Notes under the pieces: generated by a model
Seen by the model: the letters and a program-made list of their open reading frames with translations, nothing else
Databases searched by the model: none
What the model was told of the DNA's origin: nothing
NCBI RefSeq assembly: GCF_001641335.1
Contig: NZ_LVEM01000001.1
Location: 594,580 to 658,579 of the forward strand
Length of the DNA stretch: 64,000 nt
Reading direction: 5' to 3'
From: Bradyrhizobium stylosanthis
GTDB taxonomy: Bacteria; Pseudomonadota; Alphaproteobacteria; Rhizobiales; Xanthobacteraceae
Shown here: positions 8,710 to 17,090 of the stretch, one piece after another
How the letters are laid out: each line of letters begins with the position of its first letter
Numbering within the stretch: the stretch's first letter is position 1
Program-made: the position numbers and the translations under genes

Positions 8710-8728
8710 ATGTCCATTATGCGGACAT
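8710..8728. promoter_or_regulatory. Candidate IclR operator (TGTCC-N7-GGACA palindrome)
   Basis: ATGTCC-ATTATGC-GGACAT is a perfect 6-bp inverted repeat just upstream of the IclR start (8698), in the divergent gap to the membrane-protein gene at 8875. The same spacing and core recur at 13413-13429 and 14261-14276, beside the second IclR cluster. Confidence 0.6.
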
Positions 8729-8874
8729 CGGCGCGCGCCAAATCGCGCGCTCCGCCCTGGGAAAAAATGCCCAGAGAGCGCTGCTGCACACAGATTTTTG
8801 TCGTGATTCCGTAGCTTCCTGTGACAGGATTATTACGAAGACGTGTCACGTCGATTACAGCGGAGCGATTCATC

Positions 8875-9717
8875 ATGTTGCAGTGGCAGGCGCGGTCAAA
8901 TCCCCTCGTGTGGTGGTGGGGGTCCCTGACGCTTGTCAGTGCGGCCAACATTCTCGTCTGGTTCATGCTGTACCGCGAGTTCTACCCGACGGTCGCGGGC
9001 AGCATCAGCGGCGGCTCCGACATCGGGCTGATGCTGCTGCTCTGCGCCGGCTATGTGTTCGGCTGTGCCTTCCGCTCGGTGCTGCCGCGCGCCGACGTGC
9101 AGCGCATCTGCCTGTTCGACACCTGGCTGTCGAGCGTCGTGGTCGGCCGCACCGTTGCGACCGTGGCCGAGCTCTGCTTCGTCGCGCAATGGGCGATCAT
9201 CCTGCATCAGCTCGGCCGCATGACGGGAGCGGAAACCGCGGTGAACATCGCGCTCGTGATCGTGCCCATCATCATCATCGCGGAGTGCTTCTCCTGGTAC
9301 GCGGTGGTGACGACGAACTTTCTCTTCAACGCGATCGAGAACTCGCTGTGGGCGGTGACCTTCTTCCTCGCCGGCATCGCGCTGTGCCGCCTGATGCCGG
9401 AATTCCAGGGGCCGGTGCGCTGGGCGATGATCGCGGGCATCATCGGCATCGCCTGCTTCCTCGCCTTCCTCGTCACCGTCGACGTTCCCATGTATCTCAG
9501 CCGCTGGCGGGCAGGGCATGCCGAGGGCAACAAATTCCTCGGCCTGCTCGAAGGCCTGCATGACGTCTCGACGCGCTGGGTGGTGACCCACGACATCGCG
9601 CACTGGAAGGGCGAGCTGACCTGGATGTTCCTGTATTTCAGCGCGGCGGTGTGGTCGAGCCTCGCGCTCTGCGCGCTCTATGCCATGGAAGGCTATCTGA
9701 CGCGCTACCTGGCCTGA
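8875..9717 (+). CDS. Multi-pass membrane protein of unknown function
   Basis: A 280-residue inner-membrane protein. ATG 8875 follows a GGAGCG site (8861-8866); a GTG 18 codons earlier is less likely. About seven hydrophobic segments are visible, starting 'WWWGSLTLVSAANILVWFML', then 'GLMLLLCAGYVFGCAF', 'ALVIVPIIIIAECFSWY' and 'MIAGIIGIACFLAFLVTV'. Conserved-looking polar loops contain 'HDIAHWKGELTWMFLYFS', whose histidines could bind metal, but I cannot assign a function. It is transcribed divergently from the IclR operon and convergently with a binding-protein gene 3 bp beyond its stop. Confidence 0.8.
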   Translation: MLQWQARSNPLVWWWGSLTLVSAANILVWFMLYREFYPTVAGSISGGSDIGLMLLLCAGYVFGCAFRSVLPRADVQRICLFDTWLSSVVVGRTVATVAELCFVAQWAIILHQLGRMTGAETAVNIALVIVPIIIIAECFSWYAVVTTNFLFNAIENSLWAVTFFLAGIALCRLMPEFQGPVRWAMIAGIIGIACFLAFLVTVDVPMYLSRWRAGHAEGNKFLGLLEGLHDVSTRWVVTHDIAHWKGELTWMFLYFSAAVWSSLALCALYAMEGYLTRYLA

Positions 9718-9720
9718 GAG

Positions 9721-10932
9721 TTATTTCCCGACCAGGCCGCACTTGCTGCGGTCGAGCGGGCGGAAGGCCTGGTCGGGCGGAATGGTCGCCACCAGCTTGA
9801 CGAAGTCCCACGGTCCCTTGGATTCCTCGGGCGTCTTGACCTGCACCAGATAGAGATCGTGCACCATGCGCTGGTCCTCACGGATGCGGCCGTTTGGCGT
9901 GTAGGCATCCGACACCGGCGTCGCCTTCATCTTGGCCATCACGGTCGCGCTGTCATCGGAATCGGTGTCCTTCACCGCCTGCAGATAGTGGCGTACGGCC
10001 GAGTAGACGCCGGCCTGGATCTGTGAGGGCATCGCCTTGCGGCGGGCATAGAACGCATCGGAGAATCTTCGGGCCGCCGGCGAGACGTCCTCGAAGAACG
10101 AGGTGACGATGAGATCGCCGCGCGTCGCCTTCAGGCCGACCGCCTCGATGTCGACGTTCTGGAACGACATCGGCACGATCTTCATGCCCTGGTCGGCGAG
10201 GCCGAATTCTTCCGCCTGCTTGATCGCGGTGGCATTGTCGCCGGCGACGTTGATCGCGAGGATCTTTGCGCCGGAGGACTGCGCCTGCAACAAGAAGGAG
10301 CTGTAGTCGGGCGTGCCGAGCTGCGCCTTGACGCTGCCGGCGACCTTGCCGCCGAGCGCAGCGATGCGGTCGCGTGCGGTCGCCTCGATCGAGTGGCCGA
10401 AGGCATAGTCGCCGGTGATGAAAAACCACGGCTCCTTGCTGGTCTGCATGATGCCGGAGACCACTGCGGTCGCGGTCGAGTAGGCGTCCTGGGTCCATTG
10501 CACGCTGGTCGGCGCGCAGGCCTCGTCGGTGAGCTGGTTGGCGCCGGCGCCCGACACGAGGAAGATCTTGCCGTTGCCGCGCACCAGTTCCTGCACCGCG
10601 AGGGCGGCGCCGGAGCTGCCGCCATCCGCGATCGCCTGCACGCCGTCGCTGAACCATTTGCGCGCGAGCGAGGCCGCGAGGTCCGGCTTGTTCTGGTGAT
10701 CGGCCTGCAGGATCTCGATCGGCTTTCCGTTGATCTTGCCGCCGAATTCCTCCGCCGCCATCCGTGCCGCCTCGAACGAACCCGGACCCATGGCGGTTGC
10801 AAAAATGCCGTTCATGTCGGTGAGGACGCCAATGCGGATGGCGTCGCCCTTGATCTCGGCGCGCGCAGGAGAGACTGCGAGCGCCAGCGTGCTCAGCAGG
10901 ATGGCGGTGGATGTCGTGCGGATGGTGGCCAT
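9721..10932 (-). CDS. ABC transporter substrate-binding protein, branched-chain/aromatic type
   Basis: A 403-residue periplasmic protein. ATG at 10932 is chosen because it starts the signal peptide ('STAILLSTLALAVSPARA'); the longer frame upstream has none. 'DAIRIGVLTDMNGIFATAMG' and 'GGKINGKPIEILQADHQNKP' are the type 1 periplasmic binding fold. It is the last gene of a minus-strand cluster behind an FAH-type hydrolase and an MhpA-like monooxygenase, so its ligand is probably the aromatic acid those enzymes degrade. No permease genes accompany it. Confidence 0.9.
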   Translation of the reverse strand: MATIRTTSTAILLSTLALAVSPARAEIKGDAIRIGVLTDMNGIFATAMGPGSFEAARMAAEEFGGKINGKPIEILQADHQNKPDLAASLARKWFSDGVQAIADGGSSGAALAVQELVRGNGKIFLVSGAGANQLTDEACAPTSVQWTQDAYSTATAVVSGIMQTSKEPWFFITGDYAFGHSIEATARDRIAALGGKVAGSVKAQLGTPDYSSFLLQAQSSGAKILAINVAGDNATAIKQAEEFGLADQGMKIVPMSFQNVDIEAVGLKATRGDLIVTSFFEDVSPAARRFSDAFYARRKAMPSQIQAGVYSAVRHYLQAVKDTDSDDSATVMAKMKATPVSDAYTPNGRIREDQRMVHDLYLVQVKTPEESKGPWDFVKLVATIPPDQAFRPLDRSKCGLVGK

Positions 10933-10976
10933 GGCGTTTCCTGACGGTGTTATGTTTGGTTGATGGGCGCTGGCGG

Positions 10977-11828
10977 TCAGGCCGACTCGGCGATGACCTT
11001 GTTGCGCAATATTCCAATGCCGGAGACTTCGACCTCGACCGTGTCGCCGGGCCGCATCCACAGCGGCGGCGTGCGCTTGGCGCCGACGCCGCCGGGCGTT
11101 CCCGTCACGATGACATCGCCGGGGACGAGAGGGCAGATGGTCGAGATGTAGGCGATCAGGTCGGGGATGCCTGTGATCAGCAGATCGGTCGTGGTGTTCT
11201 GGACGACGGTGCCGTTGAGCCGCGTCTGCAGTGTGAGCCTGGACGGATCAGGGATCTCGTCCGCGGTCACCAGCCACGGGCCGAAGCTGCCGCTCTCGGC
11301 AAAAGTCTTGCCGGAGAGGAACTGGCTGGTGTGACGCTGCCAGTCGCGGATGCTGCCTTCGTTGTAACAGGAATAGCCGGCGATGTGGTCGAGCGCGCGG
11401 CTGGCCGGGATGTGGCGGCCTTCCTTGCCGATGACGAGGGCGAGCTCGCCTTCGTAGTCGAAGTCGTCGCTCACCTTCGGTTTGACGATGGGCTGGAGAT
11501 GGCCGACCTGGCTGCAGGGAAAGCGGACGAACAGGGCCGGCTTCTCGGTGACGGTGCGGCCGGTCTCGGCGACGTGGTCGCGATAGTTCAGGCCGACGCA
11601 GATGATCTTGCCGGGATCGGGGATGACGGGCGCGAAGCTGATGCTGTCGAGCGGATGATCCGGCGCCGTTGACGCGACCAGCTTTGCCGCCTCGGGCAGA
11701 CGGCCGGCTTCGAGCAATTGCCGCAGCGTGGTGCAGGGCGCCATGCGCGTGCCGAGATCGACGACGCCGTTGTCCTTGACGGCTCCGAAGGAGGCGCGGC
11801 CGTTGGCGATGAAAGAGAGCAGCTTCAT
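10977..11828 (-). CDS. Fumarylacetoacetate hydrolase (FAH) family protein
   Basis: A 283-residue enzyme of the FAH/HpcE fold. It has the short N-terminal lid domain and then 'ICVGLNYRDHVAETG', 'DDFDYEGELALVIGKEGRHI' (the metal-binding glutamates), and 'PLVPGDVIVTGTPGGVG', the family's active-site floor. Such enzymes cleave 1,3-diketo acids or decarboxylate/hydrate meta-cleavage products. Between a monooxygenase gene (24 bp upstream) and a binding protein, it most likely processes the ring-opened product of the extradiol dioxygenase at 14419. Confidence 0.92.
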   Translation of the reverse strand: MKLLSFIANGRASFGAVKDNGVVDLGTRMAPCTTLRQLLEAGRLPEAAKLVASTAPDHPLDSISFAPVIPDPGKIICVGLNYRDHVAETGRTVTEKPALFVRFPCSQVGHLQPIVKPKVSDDFDYEGELALVIGKEGRHIPASRALDHIAGYSCYNEGSIRDWQRHTSQFLSGKTFAESGSFGPWLVTADEIPDPSRLTLQTRLNGTVVQNTTTDLLITGIPDLIAYISTICPLVPGDVIVTGTPGGVGAKRTPPLWMRPGDTVEVEVSGIGILRNKVIAESA

Positions 11829-11851
11829 GGGTATCCTCGAATAGTGTTTGG

Positions 11852-13360
11852 TCAGGCCGCGGACGGCACGTGGGTTGAGGGTGTGATGGTGGCGATGAGC
11901 CGGTCGAGCTCGGCATCGTTGCGGGCGGTGCCGCGGACGTAGCGGTCGGGGCGAACGAGCGCGGCCACGATGCCGTGCTCGCGGAGCCAGTCGCCGATGC
12001 CCTCGGCGTCGTCACTGGTCAGGATCTTGATGCCCGCGTGGGAAAGGGCGACGCGCGATGTGGGCGAGGCCGCGTTTTCGACGAGCAACACGTGGCTGTA
12101 GCCGATCCCGTCGTCGCTGCGGCAGCCGTCTCTCAACGCGAACTGCGGCGCGAGATGTCCGGCGAGGGGCAGGTCGCCGAGCGCAAGACCAGGGCCGAGC
12201 AGGGGCTTCTTGACCTCGAGCTTGACCGGCGCGTTCTCGCGCGCTTGACCGGCGGCGAGCCCGGCCTCGATCGCCTTGGTGTTGATGACACCGCCGAGAC
12301 GGATGGCGAGCTCGATGAACTCGCGCACATGCGGCTGGCGTTCGCTCTGATAGGTGTCGAGCAGATCAGATTCGGCAGTCCCGCGGATGACCTCAGCCAG
12401 CTTCCAGGCAAGGTTGGCGGCATCGCGGATGCCGGCGCACATGCCCTGGCCGAGGAAGGGCGGGGTCTGATGCGCGGAATCGCCGGCGAGCAGCAGCCGG
12501 TCGTTGCGCCATCGCTGCGCGATCACGGAATGAAAGGTGTAGACCGCGGCGCGCTCGAGCTCGGCATCTTCGGGCGTAACCCAGCGCGACAGCAGCTCCC
12601 AGACTTTTGCCGGCTGCGCCACGTCATTCGAATCCTCGTCCGGAAGAACCGTGATCTCCCAGCGCCGTCGCGCGCCGGTGCCGCGAACATAGGTCGCCGG
12701 CCGCCTGGGATCGCAATGCTGGAGGCTGTAGTCGCCAAGGTCGTCGCGCGCGCGTTTGAGCAGCACGTCGATCACCAGCCAGCGCTCGTGAAAGCCGAGA
12801 TCGTCCATGCCGGAGCCGATGAAGCGGCGAACGATCGACCGTGCTCCGTCGCAGCCGATCACGTAAGCGGCGCGGACCTCGCGGAGCTTGCCGTTCGAGA
12901 GGTCCTCGTAGCGGACGCGGACGCCGGTCTCGTCCTGATCAAGTGCAAAGACATCGCAGCGATTGCGCATGGTGACGTGCGGCCACCGTGCGAGGCCAGC
13001 GATCAGCACGTCTTCCAGGTCGGGCTGGTGAAAGCGATAGCTGAGATTCCAGCCCATCGGCGTCAGCGTCTGGGGCCGCGACCAGTCAAGCAGCAGGCGG
13101 CCATGGGCATCGAGAAAGAGCATGCCGGGGCTGAGGATCGTTTGCGGCAGGATCGCATCGGCAAGGCCGATGGTCTGGAATATGCGCATGCATTCGTCGT
13201 CGAAATGCACCGCGCGCGGCAGATGATAGGTCCGCGCCTCGCGCTCCAGCACCAGCGTTCGCACACCGCACAGGCCGAGCAGATTGGCGAGCGTGGCGCC
13301 GACCGGGCCACGGCCGACGATCACGACGTCGAAGTCTTCGGAGGCGGATTTATCTTGCAT
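11852..13360 (-). CDS. FAD-dependent aromatic monooxygenase, MhpA-like
   Basis: A 502-residue flavoprotein hydroxylase of the PheA/MhpA group. The FAD/NAD motif is 'FDVVIVGRGPVGATLANLLG' (GxGxxG, residues about 9-28); 'VIGCDGARSIVRRFIG' is the DG motif; 'RLLLAGDSAHQTPPFLGQGM' is the GD motif that binds the FAD ribityl chain; and a thioredoxin-like C-terminal domain follows. The closest functional model is 3-(3-hydroxyphenyl)propionate hydroxylase, which makes a catechol for extradiol cleavage. It is the first gene of the minus-strand catabolic unit, with a palindrome (13413-13429) about 53 bp upstream of its start. Confidence 0.88.
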   Translation of the reverse strand: MQDKSASEDFDVVIVGRGPVGATLANLLGLCGVRTLVLEREARTYHLPRAVHFDDECMRIFQTIGLADAILPQTILSPGMLFLDAHGRLLLDWSRPQTLTPMGWNLSYRFHQPDLEDVLIAGLARWPHVTMRNRCDVFALDQDETGVRVRYEDLSNGKLREVRAAYVIGCDGARSIVRRFIGSGMDDLGFHERWLVIDVLLKRARDDLGDYSLQHCDPRRPATYVRGTGARRRWEITVLPDEDSNDVAQPAKVWELLSRWVTPEDAELERAAVYTFHSVIAQRWRNDRLLLAGDSAHQTPPFLGQGMCAGIRDAANLAWKLAEVIRGTAESDLLDTYQSERQPHVREFIELAIRLGGVINTKAIEAGLAAGQARENAPVKLEVKKPLLGPGLALGDLPLAGHLAPQFALRDGCRSDDGIGYSHVLLVENAASPTSRVALSHAGIKILTSDDAEGIGDWLREHGIVAALVRPDRYVRGTARNDAELDRLIATITPSTHVPSAA

Positions 13361-13412
13361 GGGGCTATCTCTTCCCCAAGCCGCGCCGCAGCATCAACGC
13401 CGCTGCGCCAAG

Positions 13413-13429
13413 TGTCCGCCCAGCGGACG
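13413..13429. promoter_or_regulatory. Candidate IclR operator upstream of the monooxygenase
   Basis: GTCCGC-CCA-GCGGAC is a perfect 6-bp inverted repeat (13414-13428); with flanks it reads TGTCC-N7-GGACG, the same core and spacing as the site at 8710-8728. It is in the 125-bp gap between the monooxygenase start and the IclR stop. A solitary half of the 'GGCCGGGCTTGTCCCGGG' palindrome family lies directly beside it (13441-13458). Confidence 0.6.
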
Positions 13430-13485
13430 GGCTCCGTCATGGCCGGGCTTGTCCCGGGATTGACGATGGGGGAGACGCCAGTGCG

Positions 13486-14277
13486 TTAAGCCTCGACCGG
13501 AATGGCTGCCGCCGTCTCTTGAAGCTGGCGAGCGAACTGCGCCGTGGCTTCTTCGATCGCCAGCGCCGAGCGGATCCAGATGATCGAGATGCAACCGAAT
13601 ACGACGCCATCGCGAACAATCGGTACGGCGATCGAGGCGGTCTTGGGATTGTATTCGCCTTCGCTGCGGATCGCATAACCGCGCGCGGCGGTCTCGGCGA
13701 GCATTCGGTCGAGACGGGGCTGGTCAAGGAAGGGGCGGTCGTCGGCCTCGTCGATGCGGCGGAGATGATTGACGATCAGGTCGCGCTCGCGCACCGGGCA
13801 GGCGGCGAGATAGGCCCGTCCGGCCGAGGTTCGCAGCATCGGCAGGCGCTTGCCGATCATGCCACGGTCGATCGAGAGCGGGCTGCGCGAATGGGTGGTT
13901 TCCTGCACCACCATCGCGGCGTTCTCGTAAGTGGAGAGATCGACCGGCCAGATCAGGGTCTTGCTGAGCTCGGCAAGATAAGGCGCCGCCGCCTGGCAGA
14001 TCACCACGCCGGGATCGTAACCATCGCCGAGGCTGAGGGCGAGCCGCGTGACGCGGAAGCGGTCGTCGCTGGCGCTGCGGGCGACATAGCCGAGCTCCTC
14101 CAGCGTTTCGAGCAGGCGGTAGACGGTCGGGCGGGGCAGGTCGAGCGCGCGGGCGACGTCGCCGGCGCGGATGCCGCCGGAGCGATTGACCTCCTGCAGC
14201 ACGTCCAGCCCGCGCTTGAAGGCGCGGACGCCCTCCGACTGCCGGGGCTGTCCGTTCCGCGTCCGCTCCTTGGACAC
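13486..14277 (-). CDS. IclR-family regulator, MhpR-like
   Basis: A 263-residue regulator with a GTG start at 14277. Winged helix at residues about 15-75 ('AFKRGLDVLQEVNRSGGIRAG...LDLPRPTVYRLLETLEELGY') and an IclR effector domain ('PLSIDRGMIGKRLPMLRTSAGRAYLA'). The 'DLSTYENAAMVVQETTHSRS' segment resembles MhpR-type activators of hydroxyphenylpropionate genes. Position supports this: it lies between the monooxygenase operon on one side and the divergent extradiol dioxygenase on the other. A CGTCC-N7-GGACA element overlaps its own start codon. Confidence 0.9.
   Translation of the reverse strand: MSKERTRNGQPRQSEGVRAFKRGLDVLQEVNRSGGIRAGDVARALDLPRPTVYRLLETLEELGYVARSASDDRFRVTRLALSLGDGYDPGVVICQAAAPYLAELSKTLIWPVDLSTYENAAMVVQETTHSRSPLSIDRGMIGKRLPMLRTSAGRAYLAACPVRERDLIVNHLRRIDEADDRPFLDQPRLDRMLAETAARGYAIRSEGEYNPKTASIAVPIVRDGVVFGCISIIWIRSALAIEEATAQFARQLQETAAAIPVEA
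14261..14276. promoter_or_regulatory. Third GTCC-N7-GGAC element, over the IclR start codon
   Basis: GTCC (14261-14264), seven bases, then GGACA (14272-14276) overlaps the GTG start of the IclR gene. It matches the two other candidate operators in core and spacing, but because it is coding sequence it could be chance. Confidence 0.35.
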
Positions 14278-14418
14278 TTCGTATTTCCTCCCTTGTGGCC
14301 GGCGGCCTCGCGATTATCGTCTTTGCGAACGCGAAGCGATTGCGGGACGTCACCGTAGGATCGCGCGCGGCCGGTATCAAGTTCGCCGCACTGCGGCGAG
14401 CGCGATGCTCTCGGGAGG

Positions 14419-15408
14419 ATGTCGATGGAAATCACCGCGCTCGGCTATATCGGGATCAATTCATCTCAGCTCGACCAATGGGGCCGGATGGCGACCGGGC
14501 TGCTGGGCATGCAGCAGGTCGATCGCGGCGGCAAGATGCGGGCCTATCGCATGGACGACCGCAAGCAGCGCCTGATCGTCGACGGCAGCAGCGATGCGGG
14601 CCTTGCGGTGATGGGCTGGGAAGTTCCCTCGACCGCCGAGCTCGACCAGTTGGCCGGCCGGCTGGAAAGCCACGGCGTCAAGGTGACGCGCGGCTCGCGC
14701 GCGCTGGCCGACGAGCGGCACGTGGCCGAGTTGATTACTTTCGCCGATCCCGCCGGCAACCGGCTGGAGGCTTTTTGCAAGCCGGAGCTCGCGACCGAGC
14801 CGTTTACGCCGGGCAGGCCGATCTCGGGCTTTCGCACTGGCGCGCTCGGCATGGGGCATGTCGTGCTCAATGTCGAGGACGTCGAGCCGCTGGTACCGTT
14901 CTATCGCGACGTGCTCGGCTTCCACGTTTCGGACTTCGGCCTCAAGCCCTACGGGCTGTATTTCTTCCACGTCAACGGCCGCCACCACTCCTTTGCGATG
15001 GTCGGCTCCGGGCGCAAGGCGCTGCACCATTTCATGGTCGAGCTCCGCAGCCTCGACGATGTCGGGCAGGGCTACGACCTTGCGCAGCTCGAAGACGGCC
15101 GCGTCGTCTATACGCTGGGCCGGCATACCAACGACCACATGACGTCGTTCTACGTCAACACGCCGTCCGGCTTCTTCATCGAATATGGCTGGGGCGGGCG
15201 CATCATCGATCCCGAGACCTGGCAGCCGCATGAGACTTTCGACGGTCCGTCGCTTTGGGGCCATGAGCGGCTCTACATGCCCGAGGAGCAGCGCAAGCGC
15301 CTGCGCGACATGCGGCTCGATGCGGCCGCGCGCGGCGTGCGCGTCGCCGATCCGCGCGTGCCGCCGCTGAACTGCGCGTGGCTGGACCAGGTGATCGCGC
15401 GCGAATGA
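14419..15408 (+). CDS. Two-domain extradiol ring-cleavage dioxygenase (VOC superfamily, BphC-like)
   Basis: A 329-residue type I extradiol dioxygenase, which opens a catechol ring next to the hydroxyls using Fe(II). Two VOC modules are visible (residues about 5-125 and 143-270). The iron ligands are in the expected places: H147 ('MGHVVLN'), H203/H204 ('ALHHFMVE') and E255 ('GFFIEYGW'). The length is slightly above BphC (about 298). The start is supported by GGGAGGAT at 14413-14420. It is divergent from its IclR regulator and followed by an MBL-fold gene. It completes the pathway with the monooxygenase and FAH-type hydrolase on the other strand. Confidence 0.93.
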   Translation: MSMEITALGYIGINSSQLDQWGRMATGLLGMQQVDRGGKMRAYRMDDRKQRLIVDGSSDAGLAVMGWEVPSTAELDQLAGRLESHGVKVTRGSRALADERHVAELITFADPAGNRLEAFCKPELATEPFTPGRPISGFRTGALGMGHVVLNVEDVEPLVPFYRDVLGFHVSDFGLKPYGLYFFHVNGRHHSFAMVGSGRKALHHFMVELRSLDDVGQGYDLAQLEDGRVVYTLGRHTNDHMTSFYVNTPSGFFIEYGWGGRIIDPETWQPHETFDGPSLWGHERLYMPEEQRKRLRDMRLDAAARGVRVADPRVPPLNCAWLDQVIARE

Positions 15409-15452
15409 TCCGCGGCCACGCGGCCGGAATCTGACACCAAGGAAGCAATGAT

Positions 15453-16415
15453 ATGTTCAAATCCCTCTTGAAGGTGGGCTTCGTGCTGCTCGCTTTCAGC
15501 ACGGCTGCGGCGGCCGAGCCGATCAAGGTGACGCTGCTCGGCACCGGCGTGCCGACGCCGCGGCCGACCAGCTTCAGTGCGTCGACGCTGGTGGAGGCGG
15601 GGAGCGAGAAGCTGCTGTTCGATCTCGGCCGCGGCTCGACCATGCAGCTCTACAAGCTGAAGATCCCGCTCGGTGCAGTCACCGCGAGCTTCATCACGCA
15701 TCTGCATTCCGACCACATCGTCGGCCTTCCCGACATGTGGCTGACCGGCTGGCTCGCGACACCCTGGGCCTCGCGCAAGGGACCGATGAAGCTTTACGGC
15801 CCCAAGGGCACTGTCGCGATGACGGAGAACCTGACCAAGGCCTTCGCCGACGACATCCGTATTCGCATCGATGACGAGCATCTCGATCCGAAGGCAGTGG
15901 AGTTTGCCGCGAAGGATATCGAAGCCGGGCTGGTCTACGACAACAACGGCGTCAAGGTCACCGCCATCGAGGTCAACCACGGCGACAAGATCAAGCCGTC
16001 GTTCGGCTACGTCGTCGAATATGGCGGCCACAAGGTCGTGCTCTCGGGCGATACCAGATACGACGAGCGCATTGCGAAGGCGGCCGCGGGCGCGGACCTG
16101 CTGATCCACGAGGTCGCGGTGATCGAGCCCGAGCTGCTGGTCAAAAATCCCGTCTACAAGGACATCCAGGCGCACCACACCTCGCCGGAAGAGGCGGGTC
16201 GGATATTTGCGGCGGCCAGGCCGAAGCTCGCGGTCTATTCCCACATCGTGTTCGGCACGGTGAAGCCCGCGCCCGATATTCCCGAGGAGCCATTGATCCT
16301 GCGCACGCGCGCGACCTACGAGGGGCGGTTGCTGGTCGGCCGCGACATGATGTCGTTCGCAATCGGCGACACCGTCGAGGCCTTCGCGCCCGATGGAGCG
16401 AAGCTCGCGCCGTGA
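15453..16415 (+). CDS. Exported MBL-fold metallo-hydrolase (RNase Z/arylsulfatase-like group)
   Basis: A 320-residue protein with a Sec signal ('MFKSLLKVGFVLLAFSTAAAAEP'), so it acts in the periplasm. The metallo-beta-lactamase motif HxHxDH is H83-L-H85-S-D87-H88; 'EVNHGDKIKPSFGY', 'VVLSGDTRYDERI', 'LLIHEV' and 'HHTSPEEAG' supply further metal ligands. The layout resembles RNase Z-like and AtsA-type hydrolases, but the signal peptide rules out tRNA processing. Only 44 bp separate it from the dioxygenase, suggesting it is part of the same catabolic unit, perhaps hydrolysing an ester precursor (inference). Confidence 0.88.
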   Translation: MFKSLLKVGFVLLAFSTAAAAEPIKVTLLGTGVPTPRPTSFSASTLVEAGSEKLLFDLGRGSTMQLYKLKIPLGAVTASFITHLHSDHIVGLPDMWLTGWLATPWASRKGPMKLYGPKGTVAMTENLTKAFADDIRIRIDDEHLDPKAVEFAAKDIEAGLVYDNNGVKVTAIEVNHGDKIKPSFGYVVEYGGHKVVLSGDTRYDERIAKAAAGADLLIHEVAVIEPELLVKNPVYKDIQAHHTSPEEAGRIFAAARPKLAVYSHIVFGTVKPAPDIPEEPLILRTRATYEGRLLVGRDMMSFAIGDTVEAFAPDGAKLAP

Positions 16416-16427
16416 CGCCCGCGGCGA

Positions 16428-17090
16428 TCAGGCCTCGCCGAGATCGACCTGCGTCAGCAAGCCCTGGCGCAGCGCGAGGCGCACCAGCTCTATGTCGGAG
16501 CCGACGCCGAGCTTGTCCTTGATCAGCGAATGCAGGTTCGCCACCGTCTTCGGGCTGACATGCAGCGTCTCGGCGATCTCGTCGGTCGTCCTTTCGGCGA
16601 GCAGCAGCCGCATCACCTCGAACTCGCGCGGCGTGAGCACGTCGGCCGCCGAGCTCTCGCCGGCGAGCCGGCTCATCGCAAGCTCGTGGTCGATGTCGGG
16701 GCTGATGGCGATCTTGCCGGCGAGCACGTCCATCACCGCGCGCACCAGCGTCTCGGGCGGGCTGGTCTTGGTGACGTAGCCGCGCGCGCCGGCGCGGATC
16801 GCCTGCACGGCAAAGCCGGCATTCTGGTGCATGGTGAAGACCAGGATCTTCGCGCCCTTGTCCCATTGCCTGATGCGCCTGACGGCCTCGATGCCGCCGA
16901 TGCCGGGCATGCTGAGGTCCATGACCACGAGGTCGGGCGCTTCGGATTTGAACAGGCGATAGGCTTCGGTGCCGTCGGCGGCTTCCGCGATCACGCGAAG
17001 GCCCGGCTGCTTCTCGAGCACCGAGCGATAGCCTTCGCGGACGACCGAATGGTCGTCGACCAGCAGGATGGTCGCATCGCCCGCGCTCAT
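16428..17090 (-). CDS. NarL/FixJ-family response regulator
   Basis: A 220-residue two-domain regulator. Receiver domain residues 7-122: acidic pocket 'VDDH' at 11-14, phospho-acceptor D58 in 'VVMDLSMPG', and 'KTSPPE' with the conserved Lys. The C-terminal LuxR-type HTH (about 150-210) reads 'LTPREFEVMRLLLAERTTDEIAETLHVSPKTV'. The start overlaps the stop of the kinase gene upstream by 4 bp, so the two form one operon and a cognate pair. Confidence 0.94.
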   Translation of the reverse strand: MSAGDATILLVDDHSVVREGYRSVLEKQPGLRVIAEAADGTEAYRLFKSEAPDLVVMDLSMPGIGGIEAVRRIRQWDKGAKILVFTMHQNAGFAVQAIRAGARGYVTKTSPPETLVRAVMDVLAGKIAISPDIDHELAMSRLAGESSAADVLTPREFEVMRLLLAERTTDEIAETLHVSPKTVANLHSLIKDKLGVGSDIELVRLALRQGLLTQVDLGEA

